Source of the DNA: Elusimicrobiota bacterium
GTDB lineage: Bacteria; Elusimicrobiota; Elusimicrobia; UBA1565; UBA9628
Assembly: GCA_016182905.1 (NCBI GenBank)
Contig: JACPFR010000044.1
Location: 1-58,999 of the forward strand
Length of the DNA stretch: 58,999 nt
Direction: 5' to 3'
The notes beneath the pieces are model-generated. The model saw only the letters and a program-made list of their open reading frames with translations, searched no databases and was not told the DNA's origin. This document shows positions 7,756 to 19,500 of this stretch, in pieces (the first letter of the stretch is position 1; each line of letters opens with the position of its first letter). The position numbers and the translations under genes were made by a program.

Positions 7756-7829
7756 GCCAACGCATGGCTCAGCCGCGCGCGCTAATGGCGCTCCGCACTG
7801 GCGCGCGTCGGCTGAAGCCGATGTTAGGC
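7756..7829. other. attC-like recombination site (integron cassette hairpin)
   Basis: Ends are GCCAAC (7756-7761) and GTTAGGC (7823-7829), matching integron core sites that pair with one base missing. Inside, 7766-7782 and 7801-7819 are complementary over 17 pairs, with two unpaired bases on one arm only, the extrahelical-base pattern of attC sites. The HNH stop codon TAA lies inside the GCCTAAC core read on the minus strand, as in many cassettes. No integrase gene is in the window. Confidence 0.65.
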
Positions 7830-8564
7830 AACCTCTTGGCGTAGTCGCAGAATCCTTCTGCCGTCCTGAATATTCAGCCAACGTTTTTCCCTCGCAATCG
7901 CCCGATGAAGAAGTCTGTGACAACTCGCACAGAGGAGGGCAATGTCGCTGAGTCGTGTCTTTCGTTCCATCGCCATAGAAACTGGCACCAAATGATGTGC
8001 TTCGAACCCTGCATCTTCAAAGGACGGCTCGGCGGACTTTGACTGCTCTAGGCACATATCACAGGCCAGCCGGCCTTTGCTCCATCGGACCTTAAGCAAT
8101 TGCCTTCTGACCTGCGGGTTGCGCTCCCGCCGTTTGTGGTTCTGAGTGACGATGCGTCCTTCGACAAACTCACTATCGTCGTCATCTCCTTCCGAATTGG
8201 GTAGTGACTGGGCGACCTGAACACCATTCCGAATCAGTTCTGCGAGTCGTCGGACCTCCTCTGGGCGCGAGCCGAGTTCGGGCCAAATTTTACGGTCCAT
8301 CTCCGAAACATTCCCCAAGCCCTTGCCTGTTGCCACTTTTCGAATATTTTGAAGCTTGAAGGCTACCCCTGCAGGATTCCGAAAAGACTCCTTCCGAGAC
8401 AAGGCGGCATGATATGGGAGTCGGCGAAGGGATTCCGACAGGCTTTCAACACGAGGATCGTTTCGAGATGGGACCTTCTCTTTACAGCTCAAGTAAAGGT
8501 CAAGGGCCAGGATTGTTTCATCGCGCGTCCAGTCTGGGTTTCCGTGTCCGTGGGTTCTTGCCAT
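7824..8564 (-). CDS. HNH endonuclease (McrA-like restriction/defence type)
   Basis: A 246-residue protein. The C-terminal HNH nuclease domain shows Cys168-x2-Cys171, the His190-His191 pair (FEAHHLVPVS), Cys212-x2-Cys215-His216 and LLH220: a zinc-supported HNH fold with the catalytic histidine present. The N-terminal ~120 residues (GNPDWTRDETILALDLYLSCK) resemble the leading domain of modification-dependent HNH nucleases. It is likely an intracellular DNA endonuclease in phage defence. Low G+C, an upstream repeat copy and the attC-like element at its stop codon suggest horizontal gain. A perfect palindrome TTGCTTAAGCAA (8573-8584) lies just before the ATG and could be an operator. Confidence 0.85.
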   Translation of the reverse strand: MARTHGHGNPDWTRDETILALDLYLSCKEKVPSRNDPRVESLSESLRRLPYHAALSRKESFRNPAGVAFKLQNIRKVATGKGLGNVSEMDRKIWPELGSRPEEVRRLAELIRNGVQVAQSLPNSEGDDDDSEFVEGRIVTQNHKRRERNPQVRRQLLKVRWSKGRLACDMCLEQSKSAEPSFEDAGFEAHHLVPVSMAMERKTRLSDIALLCASCHRLLHRAIAREKRWLNIQDGRRILRLRQEVA

Positions 8565-8572
8565 ATCTTGGT

Positions 8573-8584
8573 TTGCTTAAGCAA
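8573..8584. promoter_or_regulatory. 12-base perfect palindrome upstream of the HNH gene
   Basis: TTGCTTAAGCAA is its own reverse complement and lies 9 bases before the HNH start codon, adjoining direct-repeat copy 2. A dimeric repressor site is plausible for a nuclease gene, but no regulator gene is adjacent. Confidence 0.4.
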
Positions 8585-8708
8585 TAATTAGGCTGACCAG
8601 CTCAATTCCGGAATGGATTGATGCCATCCTTGGATTGTACAGCGAATATCAGCAATTAACCAGTCGTTCCGGGTCCTTGGGTAAGACATGATAGACAGGG
8701 GAGCGGCC
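8582..8708. repeat. Direct repeat, copy 2 (about 125 bases)
   Basis: Second copy of the element at 4992-5115. The 34-base core at 8632-8665 is identical between copies, as is AGACATGATAGACAGGGG; the segments between are diverged. It sits between the 3' end of the giant-protein operon and the HNH gene. On the minus strand, ATTCCG followed 18 bases later by TAATTA is a weak promoter-like pair matching the TTGACG/TGATTA pair in copy 1. Confidence 0.85.
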
Positions 8709-8733
8709 TGATCTGCGATGTCGGGGCGCCCGC

Positions 8734-9624
8734 TTACGCGGTCTTCTTGACCCAGACCCGCAGCAGCCGCGACGCCCGCCGCGGATCGTCCGCGTCCGTC
8801 ACCGCGCAGACCTCGAGCAGGTCGTCCTTCACCGACTTGAGCGCCAGCCCTTCGATCTTCTCGCCCTTGAGCCGGGCCAGAATCACCGGCTTCTTGCCCT
8901 TCACCATCGCCCCAATCACCGATCCCGCGACCTTGCCGTCCCGGTAGGTGTCCTTCCCCCCTTCGGCGGCCGCGGCGAAGTACGCCGTGCCCTCATGAAA
9001 GAACCCGTCCGTGAACGAGAGCGCGATGCGCCCCCAGGAACCGAGCGGCACCCGCCTGACCCGTATGCGCAGCGCCGAGGCCCGCCAGCGGCCTGCCAGG
9101 CCTTTGTGGAAGGCCTTCAGCCGCAGTTTGACGAGGCCGTTGAAGCCCGCCTTGCCGTTGCCGCGCTGAAGGAGCACGACCTTGCGCCGGGACACATACC
9201 CGCCCTCGATGTTGAGCCCCGGCACCGATGTCTCGAGAAGATCGATGAGCGGCCGGAAGTCCACCTCGCACGCGCTTTTAAACCGCCCCCGAGCGTCGAG
9301 CCTGATCAGAGAGCCCCGCGCGCGCCGGTCCTTGGAGCCCGACGGAAAAGCCACGAGCCGTCCAGCGCCCAGGTCGATGAGCGACTCCAGGTCCTTCTTG
9401 ACCCGCTTGCGCTCCCCGGCGGAGGCCGGCAAATCGCCCGGGAACAGCCGGTAGCCGCGGCCCTGGCCTTTGCCGTCGGGGATGCGGATGAGGTGGTTGA
9501 GGTCGTCGGCGACGGCCCAGAACCCGCCGGAGACGCGCGCCAGGCCGCTGCCGGCGCATAAGGCGCGCGTCTTGCCCTGCGCGCTCCAGCGCACCAGCTT
9601 GAGGGTCTCCCAACTCGGCTTCAC
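8734..9624 (-). CDS. Cytosolic beta-rich (propeller-like) protein, last gene of giant-protein operon
   Basis: A 296-residue protein starting at GTG 9622-9624, one base after the stop of the PorV-like gene. It has no signal peptide. Repeated strands (GFWAVADDLNHLIRI, GRLVAFPSGSKDRRARGSLIRLD, KVVLLQRGNGKAGFNGLVKL) and the domain size suggest a beta-propeller similar to uncharacterised DUF-type proteins of Bacteroidota and relatives; the exact family is not certain. Motifs such as NHLIRI and VLLQRGN indicate blade-like repetition. Position implies co-transcription with the giant secreted protein and PorV, although the product appears cytosolic. Confidence 0.7.
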   Translation of the reverse strand: MKPSWETLKLVRWSAQGKTRALCAGSGLARVSGGFWAVADDLNHLIRIPDGKGQGRGYRLFPGDLPASAGERKRVKKDLESLIDLGAGRLVAFPSGSKDRRARGSLIRLDARGRFKSACEVDFRPLIDLLETSVPGLNIEGGYVSRRKVVLLQRGNGKAGFNGLVKLRLKAFHKGLAGRWRASALRIRVRRVPLGSWGRIALSFTDGFFHEGTAYFAAAAEGGKDTYRDGKVAGSVIGAMVKGKKPVILARLKGEKIEGLALKSVKDDLLEVCAVTDADDPRRASRLLRVWVKKTA

Positions 9625-9625
9625 T

Positions 9626-10597
9626 CTAGAATTTGACGAGGAGCGAGAAGCGGAAGGCGTCGCCGAGAGACCCGAACGGGATCCAGGCGAAGTCGAAGTT
9701 GGCCTTGTTGAAGGAAAGGCCGCCGCCGGCGGTCACGCCCGCCAGGCCGCCGTTGTCGCGGCGAGAGGAGGTATAGCCGAAGCGCAGGGCCCCGCCCACG
9801 CCCTCGGTGAGGCTGCGGCGGCCCTCCATGCCGAAGGCGGCGTAGAGGTCGAAGTCGCGGGCCTTGCCCAGGTCGAGGTCCAAGGTGAGGCCCTTGGTGA
9901 GCTCGGCGGCGCCGGCGACGACGACCGTGGTCGGGAGCGGGTCGGTCTGGCTCGAGACGTAGCCGATGCGGTTGCCGATGTTTCGGATGGAAAGCGCGAG
10001 GTTGACCGGCTTTTCCGTGTGCGGATTGACCCGGTAGAGGACGCCCAGGTCGGCGGCCATCGCGGAGCCGCTGAAGGAGTCGATGGACTGATGGATGTAC
10101 TTGCCGGTGAAGCCGAGGCTCAGGTTGTCGTTGGGGGCGTAGGCGTAGGTCCCGGCGTAGGCGGAGTCGGCGGAGTTGAAGGTGCCGACGGGCAAGGTGG
10201 AGTCGCCGGTGCGGCGCTCGATGTCGCCCACTCCGAGGTAGTAGATGGAGAGGCCGACGGCATGGCGGTTGTTGGCGGTCTCGATGCGCTCGCGCCCGTT
10301 GGAGCGGCCGAACGGGATGACGAAGGCGAGGGACTGATAGCTGACGCCCTGGAAGAGGGCGGAGTGCGCGCCGCCGAGCTGCGGGCTCTTGAGGCGGGCC
10401 AGGCCGGCGGGGTTGTAGTAGGCGGCGAAGGCGTCGTCGGCGACGGCGGTGAAGGCGTCGGCCATGGCGCCGGCGCGGGCGCCGGAGCCAAGCTTGAGGA
10501 ACTGGGCGCCGGAGGTCCCCCCCGACTTGGCGGCCGACGCGGGCAGCGCCCCCACAAGGAGCATGAACATCAGGATGGCGCTGTTTCTATATATCAC
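9626..10597 (-). CDS. PorV/PorQ-family outer-membrane protein
   Basis: A 323-residue protein with a signal peptide (MIYRNSAILMFMLLVGALPASA) and the family hallmark FLKLGSGARAGAMADAF, then TAVADDAFAAYYNPAGLARL. The rest is alternating beta-strand sequence, and the protein ends in RFSLLVKF with a terminal Phe, as outer-membrane barrels do. In Bacteroidota, PorV shuttles type IX secretion cargo to the surface-attachment complex. Its ATG overlaps the stop of the 5,817-residue gene by 4 bases (ATGA), so the barrel and its likely cargo are made in step. No PorK/L/M/N/T genes are visible, so a full type IX system is not shown here. Confidence 0.88.
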   Translation of the reverse strand: MIYRNSAILMFMLLVGALPASAAKSGGTSGAQFLKLGSGARAGAMADAFTAVADDAFAAYYNPAGLARLKSPQLGGAHSALFQGVSYQSLAFVIPFGRSNGRERIETANNRHAVGLSIYYLGVGDIERRTGDSTLPVGTFNSADSAYAGTYAYAPNDNLSLGFTGKYIHQSIDSFSGSAMAADLGVLYRVNPHTEKPVNLALSIRNIGNRIGYVSSQTDPLPTTVVVAGAAELTKGLTLDLDLGKARDFDLYAAFGMEGRRSLTEGVGGALRFGYTSSRRDNGGLAGVTAGGGLSFNKANFDFAWIPFGSLGDAFRFSLLVKF

Positions 10598-13500
10598 AGG
10601 CCGCTCCCCTTGATGATGGCGATCTTGAAGAACTTGCGGCGGCCGCCGTGGATGGCCTCGCCGATGTAGACGCCGCTGGCGATGGTCTGGCCGTTATCGT
10701 TCGTGCAGTTCCACGGCGTGTAGTAGGTCTGGCCGGCGGGCACCTGGCCCTGCTCGATGGTGCGGATCTTCTCGCCGGTGACGGTGTAGATGTTGATCTT
10801 CAGGTCCTGCGGCGTGCCGGACAGCGGGATCGAGGTGCGGATCATCGTGCCGGTGAAGGGCGCGTGCACGCCGCCCGACCCGAAGAGGGTGGAGTTGCGG
10901 GCGATGTTGGAGTGCGTGATGCAGTCGGCCGGGTTCGGGAAGTTGGCGACGGCGATGTCGGCCCCGCCGAAGGAGACGGTGGAGGTGGCGACCGGCGTCG
11001 AGTCGAGGACGACGAAGGTGGAGAAGTGGTCGACGGAGACGGTGATCGTCTTGTTGACCGTGTCGAGGCGGCGGTTGACCGTCTCGGGGACGAAGCGGCC
11101 CAGCACGGCGTTGTAGAAGTAGACCTGGATCTTGTCGTCGGTGGTCGAGGTGGAGGCGGCCAGGTTGTAGGAGAGCGTCAGGTCGGCGCGCTGCTTGAGC
11201 TGGTGGCGGATGCCGGCGGGCAGGAAGATGGAGTAGAAGGCGGAGATCGGGTTGGCGCCGCCGATCTGGGTGGTGGAGGCCTGGGTGCGGTAGGTGGACA
11301 TCGCGGCCCACATCTCGGCCGGGAAGGCGGACGGCACGTCGGCGACCTGGAGGGCGGCGGGCGCGTAGCCGAGGGTGGCGACGCTCAGGGCCTTGGCCAG
11401 GGCCTGGTCGCGGCCCTTGGTCATGGAGACGTTGACCGTGGTGGTCGGGTTGGCGACGACGCCGGAGTCGGCCAGGCTGTCGGACCCCTCGCCGAAGGCG
11501 CCGGGGGGCAGATCGATGCCCGAGCGCTCGTCGAGGCCGAGCAGCTCGTCCTGCGCGGAGGGCTTCATGCCGACCTTGCCGCCGTTGATGTTGGTGGCGC
11601 GGCCGTCTGCGGACGAGTCGAGGCCGGCGTAGAAGTCGAAGACCTTGTCGATGGCGAAGTTGTCGCCGGTGGTCGGGTCCACCTCGGCCGCGTAGGCGCG
11701 GATGCGGATCGAGAAGCGGGTCTCGAGGGGCGCCAGCGTGTAGGTCGCCGTCAGGAGGCGGCGGTTGGTGGAGTTCGACGGGTTGTTGAGGACGCCGGTG
11801 CCGTTCGGGGAGACGAGGGCGGCGCCCGCGGCGGTGAAGGTGGAGAGCGTCAGGATGGTGCTCAGGTCGTCGTCGGCGGCCGTCTGCTGGCGCAGGGGCT
11901 TGAGGCAGTCGACCTGGACGAGGAAGCGCGAGCGGGCGGCGTCGAGGGCCTTGGCGGTGCCGAGGCAGTCCAGGGCGGCCGGCTTGTAGGTGAGGTTGAT
12001 GGTCTTCGTGGTCGTGGACTCGGAGGCGGTGAAGACGACGCCCGCGCCTTCGGCCGGGAAGGAGACTTCCTGGCCGTTGGAGCCGGAGAGCAGGACGATG
12101 TCGTACGAGATGCCGGGCTTGAAGCCGGAGATGGTGTAGGCGTTGACGGTCTTGGCGACGGCGTCCGTCTCGACGGAGCCGACGACGAACTCGCCCGCGC
12201 CGAAGTTGGCGGCGGCGACGCCGACGACCTCGCTCGAGTTGGGCGAGGTGCCGTCGGACTTGAGGATGCGGCCGGTGGCGGTCGCTCCGCGCGTCAGCGT
12301 GATCGGGTTCACCGCCGTGTTGGAGCCGGTGAAGATGGAGAAGGAGGAGCCGATGACCGAGACGGTGGCGTTGTACACCGCGTAGCCGAGGCTGGTCGCG
12401 TGGAGCTTGTAGACGCCGGTGGAGAGGCCGGGGATGCTGAACAGGCCGCCCTCGACCGTCGTCGCCTCGATGTCGCCGAGCGGGTTCTCCGGGACGACGC
12501 CGACCGGCTGGAGGTTGATGGCGGCGGCGGGGAAGCCGCGCTTGTCGCCGAACGGATAGCTGAGCGCGCCGCCGGTCGCCGCGTCGGCGACGACGACCTG
12601 ACCGGTGACGACGACGGAGAGCGGGGTGAGGAGGAAGTTGGCGCTGGTCTGGGTCTGCAGGTTCAGGTTGGTGAGCTCGACCTTGCCGTAGTACAAGCCG
12701 TCGCTGGCCTGGTTGCCGTCGCGGGGCGCGGCGACGAGGTTGTACTGGTTGGAGACCGCGCTCGACACCCACAGGGAGTAGGCGCCCAGCTGGTTGGAGA
12801 AGGTCTGCACGACCAGGTCTTCCTCGGAGCCGAAGGACGGACGGGCGGTGACCTTGATGTTGGCCAGCGGCAGGCCGGTGGTCGTCGAGCGCACGACGCC
12901 GGTGATGGACTGGCCCTGGCCGAGCGAGACGATGCCGATGTCGCGGATCTCGCCGGGGGTCGGCTTGAGGCCGGAGATGGTGACGGGCGCGTAGTTCTGG
13001 CTGCCGGCGGCCAAGAAGTTGGGGTCCCAGGTCGCCTGGGCCAGGCGCAGGTCGTAGGAGACGTCGGGCACCAGCGGGCCGACGCGGAAGTAGCCGTCGC
13101 CCTCGATCGGGCGGTTGTTGATGGAGGACGGCGCGACGACGTAGCCGCCCTCGGTCCACGGGTTGGCGGTCGCGGCGATCGCGAAGTTCGGGGCGAGCCA
13201 GCCCGCGTTGGACGCGGAGATGAGCTCGCCCGTGCCGCCGTCCTTGAGGCGGCCGGTGATGTAGGCGGCGCGCTGCATCGTCACGTTCTGGGCGGTCAGG
13301 TTCGACTGCAGGCCGCTCGGGGAGAGCGCCGGGTCCGGGAACTTGAGCGGGCGGCCGACGTACTTGATCGGGAAGAGCTGGCCGCGGACGGTGAGGGTGT
13401 AGAACTCGCCGGCCGGGAGGTTGGTGAAGGCGTAGTCCACCGAGCCCGACATCGCGCCGAGGCTGAGGTCGCCGAGGTAGGCGACGGTCGAGCGCACGAC

Positions 13501-16500
13501 CTCCTGGCGCTTGTTGAGGACGCGCAGCTCGAAGACGCGGGCGTCGAGCAGGCCGCCGTCGAGGGAGATCGTGCCGGAGACGTTGTAGCCGTTGGAGACG
13601 GTCAAGGTGACGCTGGAGACGTCGGCGCCGGAGACCGTGACGGTGCGGCCGACCGAGGGCGCGATGACCGCGCAGGTCGAGCACGAGCGCAGGTCGGTCG
13701 TGCGCACGACGTAGACGCCGTTCGGGCAGTTCGGGATCGTGAAGGCGCCCGAGGCGTCGAGGAAGCCGACGCGGCTGCTGATCGGGTTGAAGACCGTCGA
13801 GATCGCGACGCCGTAGGAGTCGATCTCCTGGCGCACCGCGGTCACGCGCGCGGTCGTCGAGGAGAGGCCCGCCGGGTAGTTCTGCGGCGCGACGTACGGG
13901 GCGTTGGCGAGGATCTTCGCGTTCGTGTTGAAGAGCGTGTCGGTGATCTGGTTGACGAGGAAGCCCGAGATCGCGAACGTCGAGCCGCGCAGGTCGGAGA
14001 CCACGGAGAAGGTCGAGCCGTTGACCGCGGAGACCGGGTGGCGCGAGGACTGGCCGGTCGTCTTGTGCAGGAAGCGGACGTCGAGCGTCTGGGTGTTGAG
14101 GCCGGTGACGCGGAAGGTCGCCGAGGACACGGTCCCGACGCAGGCGCCCGCGACCGGCGACGAGGACGGGTTCGAGGCGGGCAGGCCGCCGCAGCTGAAG
14201 TTCGGCAAAGCGGTCGCGACCTCGGTGAACGTGCGGCCGACGTCGTCGGGGCGCAGGGAGGCGATGGTGAGCACGGTCAAGGTCACGTTGTTGAAGTCCG
14301 ACGTGCCCGGGCGCAGCATGATCAGGCCGTCGATCACGCCGGAGGCCGCCGCGAGGGTGAAGTTGTCGGTCGCGGGCGGCACGACGAGACGCGGGAAGCC
14401 GCCGACGGCCTCGTACTCCCCCTCGGCGTCGACGTTCGCGTAGAGCTGGTAGGTCGCGCCCGCGTCGAGGCCGGGCAGGGCGTAGGCCGCGGCGCCGCCG
14501 TTGACGTAGACCTGCGTCGAGCCGAAGTTGAAGGACCCGGGCGACCAGGCGTTGACCCAGATGCGGCTGCCGTTGGGCGCGGCGACCGTGATCGTCCCCG
14601 TGATCGAGGCGCCGGCGCCGAAGTCCGGGAAGTCCATGCCGGTGATCGTCGCCGTGCCGGCCACCACGATCGGGCCGGTCGTCACCGCGCTCAGGCCCTG
14701 CGTGTTGGCGCGCAGGATGTAGCCGCCGGGGTCGAAGCCGGAGATCGAGTACACCGCGTAGGTGGAGCCGGCCGGGATGAAGGTGCCGCCGGAGAGGCTC
14801 GAGGAGGCGATGTCGGTGGACAGCGCGACCGCGCTGATGCCGACGCCGAGGCCGTACGGGGCGGGCGCGGGGTTGCCGACGCCGAGGCCGACCTGGCCGG
14901 TGATGACGGCCTTCGGCAGGAAGGGCGTCAAGTCGAGGCGCGCGCCGTCGGCGCCGACGTACGCCGAGCCGGTCGAGCGCGAGTAGCCGCTCAGGTCGGC
15001 GAGCACGGTGTAGGTGCCGACCGGGACGTTGAAGCCGAGCAAGGTCTTGGCGATGAACTGCTGGGTCGCCGAGTCCCACTGGCCGCCGTCGTCGAAGGTC
15101 GTCGTCCCCCCTCTCAGCCGCATCGGGCCGTAGATGGTGGACGCCTGCTGGGCGGCGGCGGTGGACGGGCGGATCTGCAGGCTGCCCCACTGGTCGGTGA
15201 CCGCGGCGGCCACCGAGGGGTCGAGCGACGGGACCACGATCAGGCGCGGCGCGCGGCTGACGAACAGGTCCAGGCCGCCGGACGCGTTCGAGGACACGAG
15301 CAGGCCCGCGGTGCGCGAGATGAAGGCGGTCGCCGCGCCGGCGGTGTTCAAGGTCAGGTCGATCGCGCCGTCGACGTAGTCGGGGCGGCCGACGTTCATG
15401 CGGTAGGCGCCGGCGCCCAGGCCGGGCAGCACGTAGGAGCCGTCGGCGAGGGTCGTCGCCGTGAAGTAGCCGGTCGGGCCGTACACGCGAAGGTTCACGC
15501 CGGACAGCGGCGGGTTGGGGACGGTGCCGGGGTCGAAGGCGCGGCCCGCGAACTGGGGCAGGGCGACGCTCAGGCGGATCGTGTCGTCCTTGACGCCGCC
15601 GCCGCCGCCGACCTCGACGCGGACGTAGTAGAGGCCGTTGGGCACGCGCACGCCGCCGTTGATCCAGGGGCTGTAGCGGCCGTCCCAGGCGATCTCGCCC
15701 TTGTTCGGCTGGCCGTAGCCCCAGCGCTCCCAGACCGCCGCGGGCGTCTCGCCGGACTTGAACGGCAGCGAGGAGACGAGCACGTGCCAGGGCTGGTTCG
15801 GGTCGCCGAGGGTGAAGTTCAGGAAGACCTGGTTCGGCTGGCCGTTGAGCCCGAGGCCGATCGCCGCGCTCGACAGGGCCACGCCGTTGGACGCGGTCGA
15901 CACGGACACGGCGGTCAGGGCGTCGGCGGGCATCGCGCTGACGCCGAAGTAGAAGGTCGTGTCGAAGATCAGGTTGTAGTGCAGCTCGAGGTTCTTGAAG
16001 CCGGTGGACGCGGCGAGCACGTAGAAGGCCTTCGAGGACTCGCCGACCGCGAAGTTCACGGCGACCGCGGCGGCGGTCGAGAGCACGGTGCTCGTCGTCA
16101 CGCCGACCTCGGCGTCGGGCACGAAATTCGTCCCGTTGAAGCGCGTCGAGCGCAGGTCCACGGTCAGCGGCGCGGTCACGGACGCGCGCGAGCCGCACTG
16201 ATCGCGGGTCTCGAGGCGGCGGACGTCGGACAACTCCCCCTGCTTGACCGAGAAGTAGGGCTCGTCGAGCTGCACGAAGCGCGCCGGGCCGGCGACGACC
16301 GCGAGCGAGGGCGAGCCGAGCAGCAGCGGCTGCGGGACGTCCGTCGCGACGGCGGTGGTCTTCAGGGCGGACACCGTGACGGTGGCGGCGCCGACCTGGC
16401 AGGCCATGTAGACGTTCGACCACACCATCGTCAGCGTCTGGCCCGCGGCCAGGCCGGCGCCGGTCAGCTTGACGAAGGCCGAGGGACCGGAGTAGGTGAC

Positions 16501-19500
16501 CGGGCCGAAGGTCGTGAAGGCGCTCGTGACGGTGACGCTCGAGCCGGCGGGCGAGTTGTACGGGAACGGGAAGCCGGGAGGCGCCGTAAAGCCTACCTGG
16601 CCGCCCGTGGCGCCGCCGGAGATGCCGTTGGCGCCGGCGGTGTAGGTGACGATGATCGTCGCCTGCTGGCCGGAGACGGCGAAGGTGGAGGACAGGACCG
16701 CCGTGCCTTCGCCGGAGATCGCGCCGCTGGCCGCCAGGCCGGGGTCCTTGAGGAGCAGGTCGATGCCCACCAAGGTCTGACCGGCCGGGGCGTACACCTG
16801 CTCGGCGCCCTGGCCGGCCGGGCCGTACACGCCGCGAGGCTCGTCGGGCTGCAGCGCGAAGTCGCCGTTGGCGTCGATGAAGGCGCGGACATAATAAGGC
16901 AGGCCGCCGGCGACCGCGACGTCGTAGGAGCCGACGCCGGTCGGGATGACGCGGCTGGCCACGGGGTGGCCGGTGAACGAGGCGCTGGACCAGAACTCGA
17001 GCACGAGCGAGCCGGTGCGCGTCCCCGCGTAGGTCGCCGCACCCGTCACGTAGGCCGCCGAGGCCGCCGCGGCGGTGGAGGGCACGACCCCGATCTCGAT
17101 GCCCGAGGCGATCTGGCCGGCCGCGAGGAAGATCGGGTTGGGGACGCCCTCGAGGCCGAACACGCCGCCGTCCTCTCCCGCGTCCGGGACCTGGTTGGCG
17201 TTGACGTCGATGAAGGCGCCGAGGTAATAAGTCGTGCCGACGGCCAGGTTGCTGAAGGCGAAGGCGCGCGTGCTGGTCAGGACGAGGCCGCCGGCCGAGG
17301 TGCTGCTCGAGAACGCGGGCGAGTCGAACAGGCCGACGACGACCGCGCCGCCCTGGCTGCCGGCGTAGTTGACGCGGCCGGAGATGCCGCCGAGCGCGCC
17401 CGCCGAGCCCGACAGGGACAGCTTGAACTGGCCGAAGGAGCCGGAGGCGTAGGCGCCGGCGTCGATCGTGTACACGCCGTCCTCGGGCAGGACGAAGTTC
17501 GAGATCAAGGCGTTCCCGTCGCCGCCGCGGTCGTCGTCGTACTCGAGCCAGTCGCCGTCGGGGCCGTACAGGTCGAGGTACGAGTCGTAGAAGCCGACCG
17601 CCTTCATCGCGATCGTCACCGGCTGGCCGCGGGTGCCGCGGAAGGTGTACAGGCGGCGAGGCGCGCCCGGGCGGTCCGGGGAGGTGCAGTCCGAGGCGCC
17701 GAAGGACTGGACGACGTCCACGCCGAAGGCGATCTGGCGGCGGTCGCACATCTGCACGGGGATGGCCGGCGTCTGGCTGCTGAAGCCCGCGGTGAAAGGA
17801 ATGCCGTACAGCGTCGAGGCGCCGATCGGCTCGCCCTCGTCCGGCCGGAAGTTGCCGTTCGGGTCGACGAAGGCGCGCACGTCGTAGACCCCGGTCGGGA
17901 CGTTGTTGAACAGGAACGGCGACGAGCCGCCGAACGGCGCCGTCGCGAAGCGGATCGGCACGTCGGCGTACAGCGGGGTCAGGCTCATGCGCACCGTGCC
18001 GGAGGTGACGAGAGTGCCGCCGTACGTGGCCGCGCCGCTCATAAAGTTGACCGCGTTGGCGGTCGTGATCGCGACGGGCGAGCCCGCGCCGCTCGCGGCG
18101 CCGCTCGCGTTGCCGTTGAGGCGGACGGTGCCCCAGTCGAGGTTCTGGCCGTTGTCGACGGCGCCGGTCAGGAACACGGTCGACGAGTTGTAGACCGCGA
18201 GGCTGAGGCCCGTGTCCTCGTGAGCGTTGTCGAAGCCGTCGAAGGTGCGCTGCCCGACGAGGTTGAGCGACTGGTCGTAACGCAGCAGGAGGTAGTCCCC
18301 GGCTCCGCTCGTGCTCTCCCAGACCTCGAACAAGTGGCCGGTGGCCGGATCGAGCTTGATGCTGCCCAGACCCTCGCTGAAGTGGACCTTGATCGGGCCG
18401 TACGCCGCGGAGCCGGTCTGCGCGATCGCCGCGCCCGACACGTCGAACTTGTAGGTTCGCGCCGTGTCGCCGTCGGACGAGAACGCGAGGTACAGCGCGC
18501 CCGAGTTGTCGAGAGCCATGCTCACGCCCCCGCTCGCGGGGGCCCCCACGGAGGTGACGTCCTTCGAGGAGATCAAGTTCATCCCCGTATCGAACTTGAG
18601 CAGGAAGTGCAGCCCGCGATCCTCGTCGCCCTGCTGGTTGACGATCCCGTAGACGACGAAGGTCTGCGCGTCCGGGCTCAGGACCGAGCCCTGCACGCGC
18701 GTGTAGCATACCCCCGAGCACGAGACCGGGTTGGAGAACGCGCCGCTGAACTGGACGGCGAGGGTCCCCGCGTTGATCTTGAGGGCGCGGACCTCGTTGG
18801 TCGGCAGGTAGCGCGAGGCCGCGTAGATGTAGCCGCCGTTGTACGTCACCCCGTCCAGGCCCTGGTAGTTCGCGTACTCGACGTAATTCAGCGGAGCGAA
18901 GGCGGAATCGTACTCGGTCAGCGTCGCCGTCGAGCTGTTCGTGCCGGGGGTCTCGATGCGCCCGGGGAGGAAAATGCTGGCCGGACCGATGGCGAACTGG
19001 CCGATCGTGAGATCGTCTCCGGTCGAGACCACCGCCGAGGAAAGCAGGACGCCGGTCGAGCTGTAGCGCACGCCCCAGCCCTCGACGCCGCCGTTCTGCG
19101 CGGTGATGCCGAGCACGATGGGCTGCGGCCCGTAAGAAGTCGTGGAATCGACTTGAACGATCGCGCCGAGGTCGGTCGCGCCGCCGTCGAAGCGGGCGCC
19201 CCCGGGCGCGGCGAAGGAGCCGGTGAAGGCGTTGACGCTGCCGCCCTGGCCCGGGTCGGAGATCGTGCCGCCGAAAACGTAGCGGTCCGGCCGCTCCTGC
19301 GTGAGCATCACCGCCTGGCCCTGGTTGATCTTGCCGAACGCGTGGGCCGCGGGATTGTAGACGCCGGAGTCGCTCGGGTCGCGGAAGGCGTCGAGGTAAT
19401 AGGTCTCGAAAGGCAGGTTCGGGCGGTCGAAGTCGAACTCGCCGGAGCCGGCCGCCGGCAGGCCCGTGGCCGGCACGCGCAAGGTGTAGACCGGCGCGCC

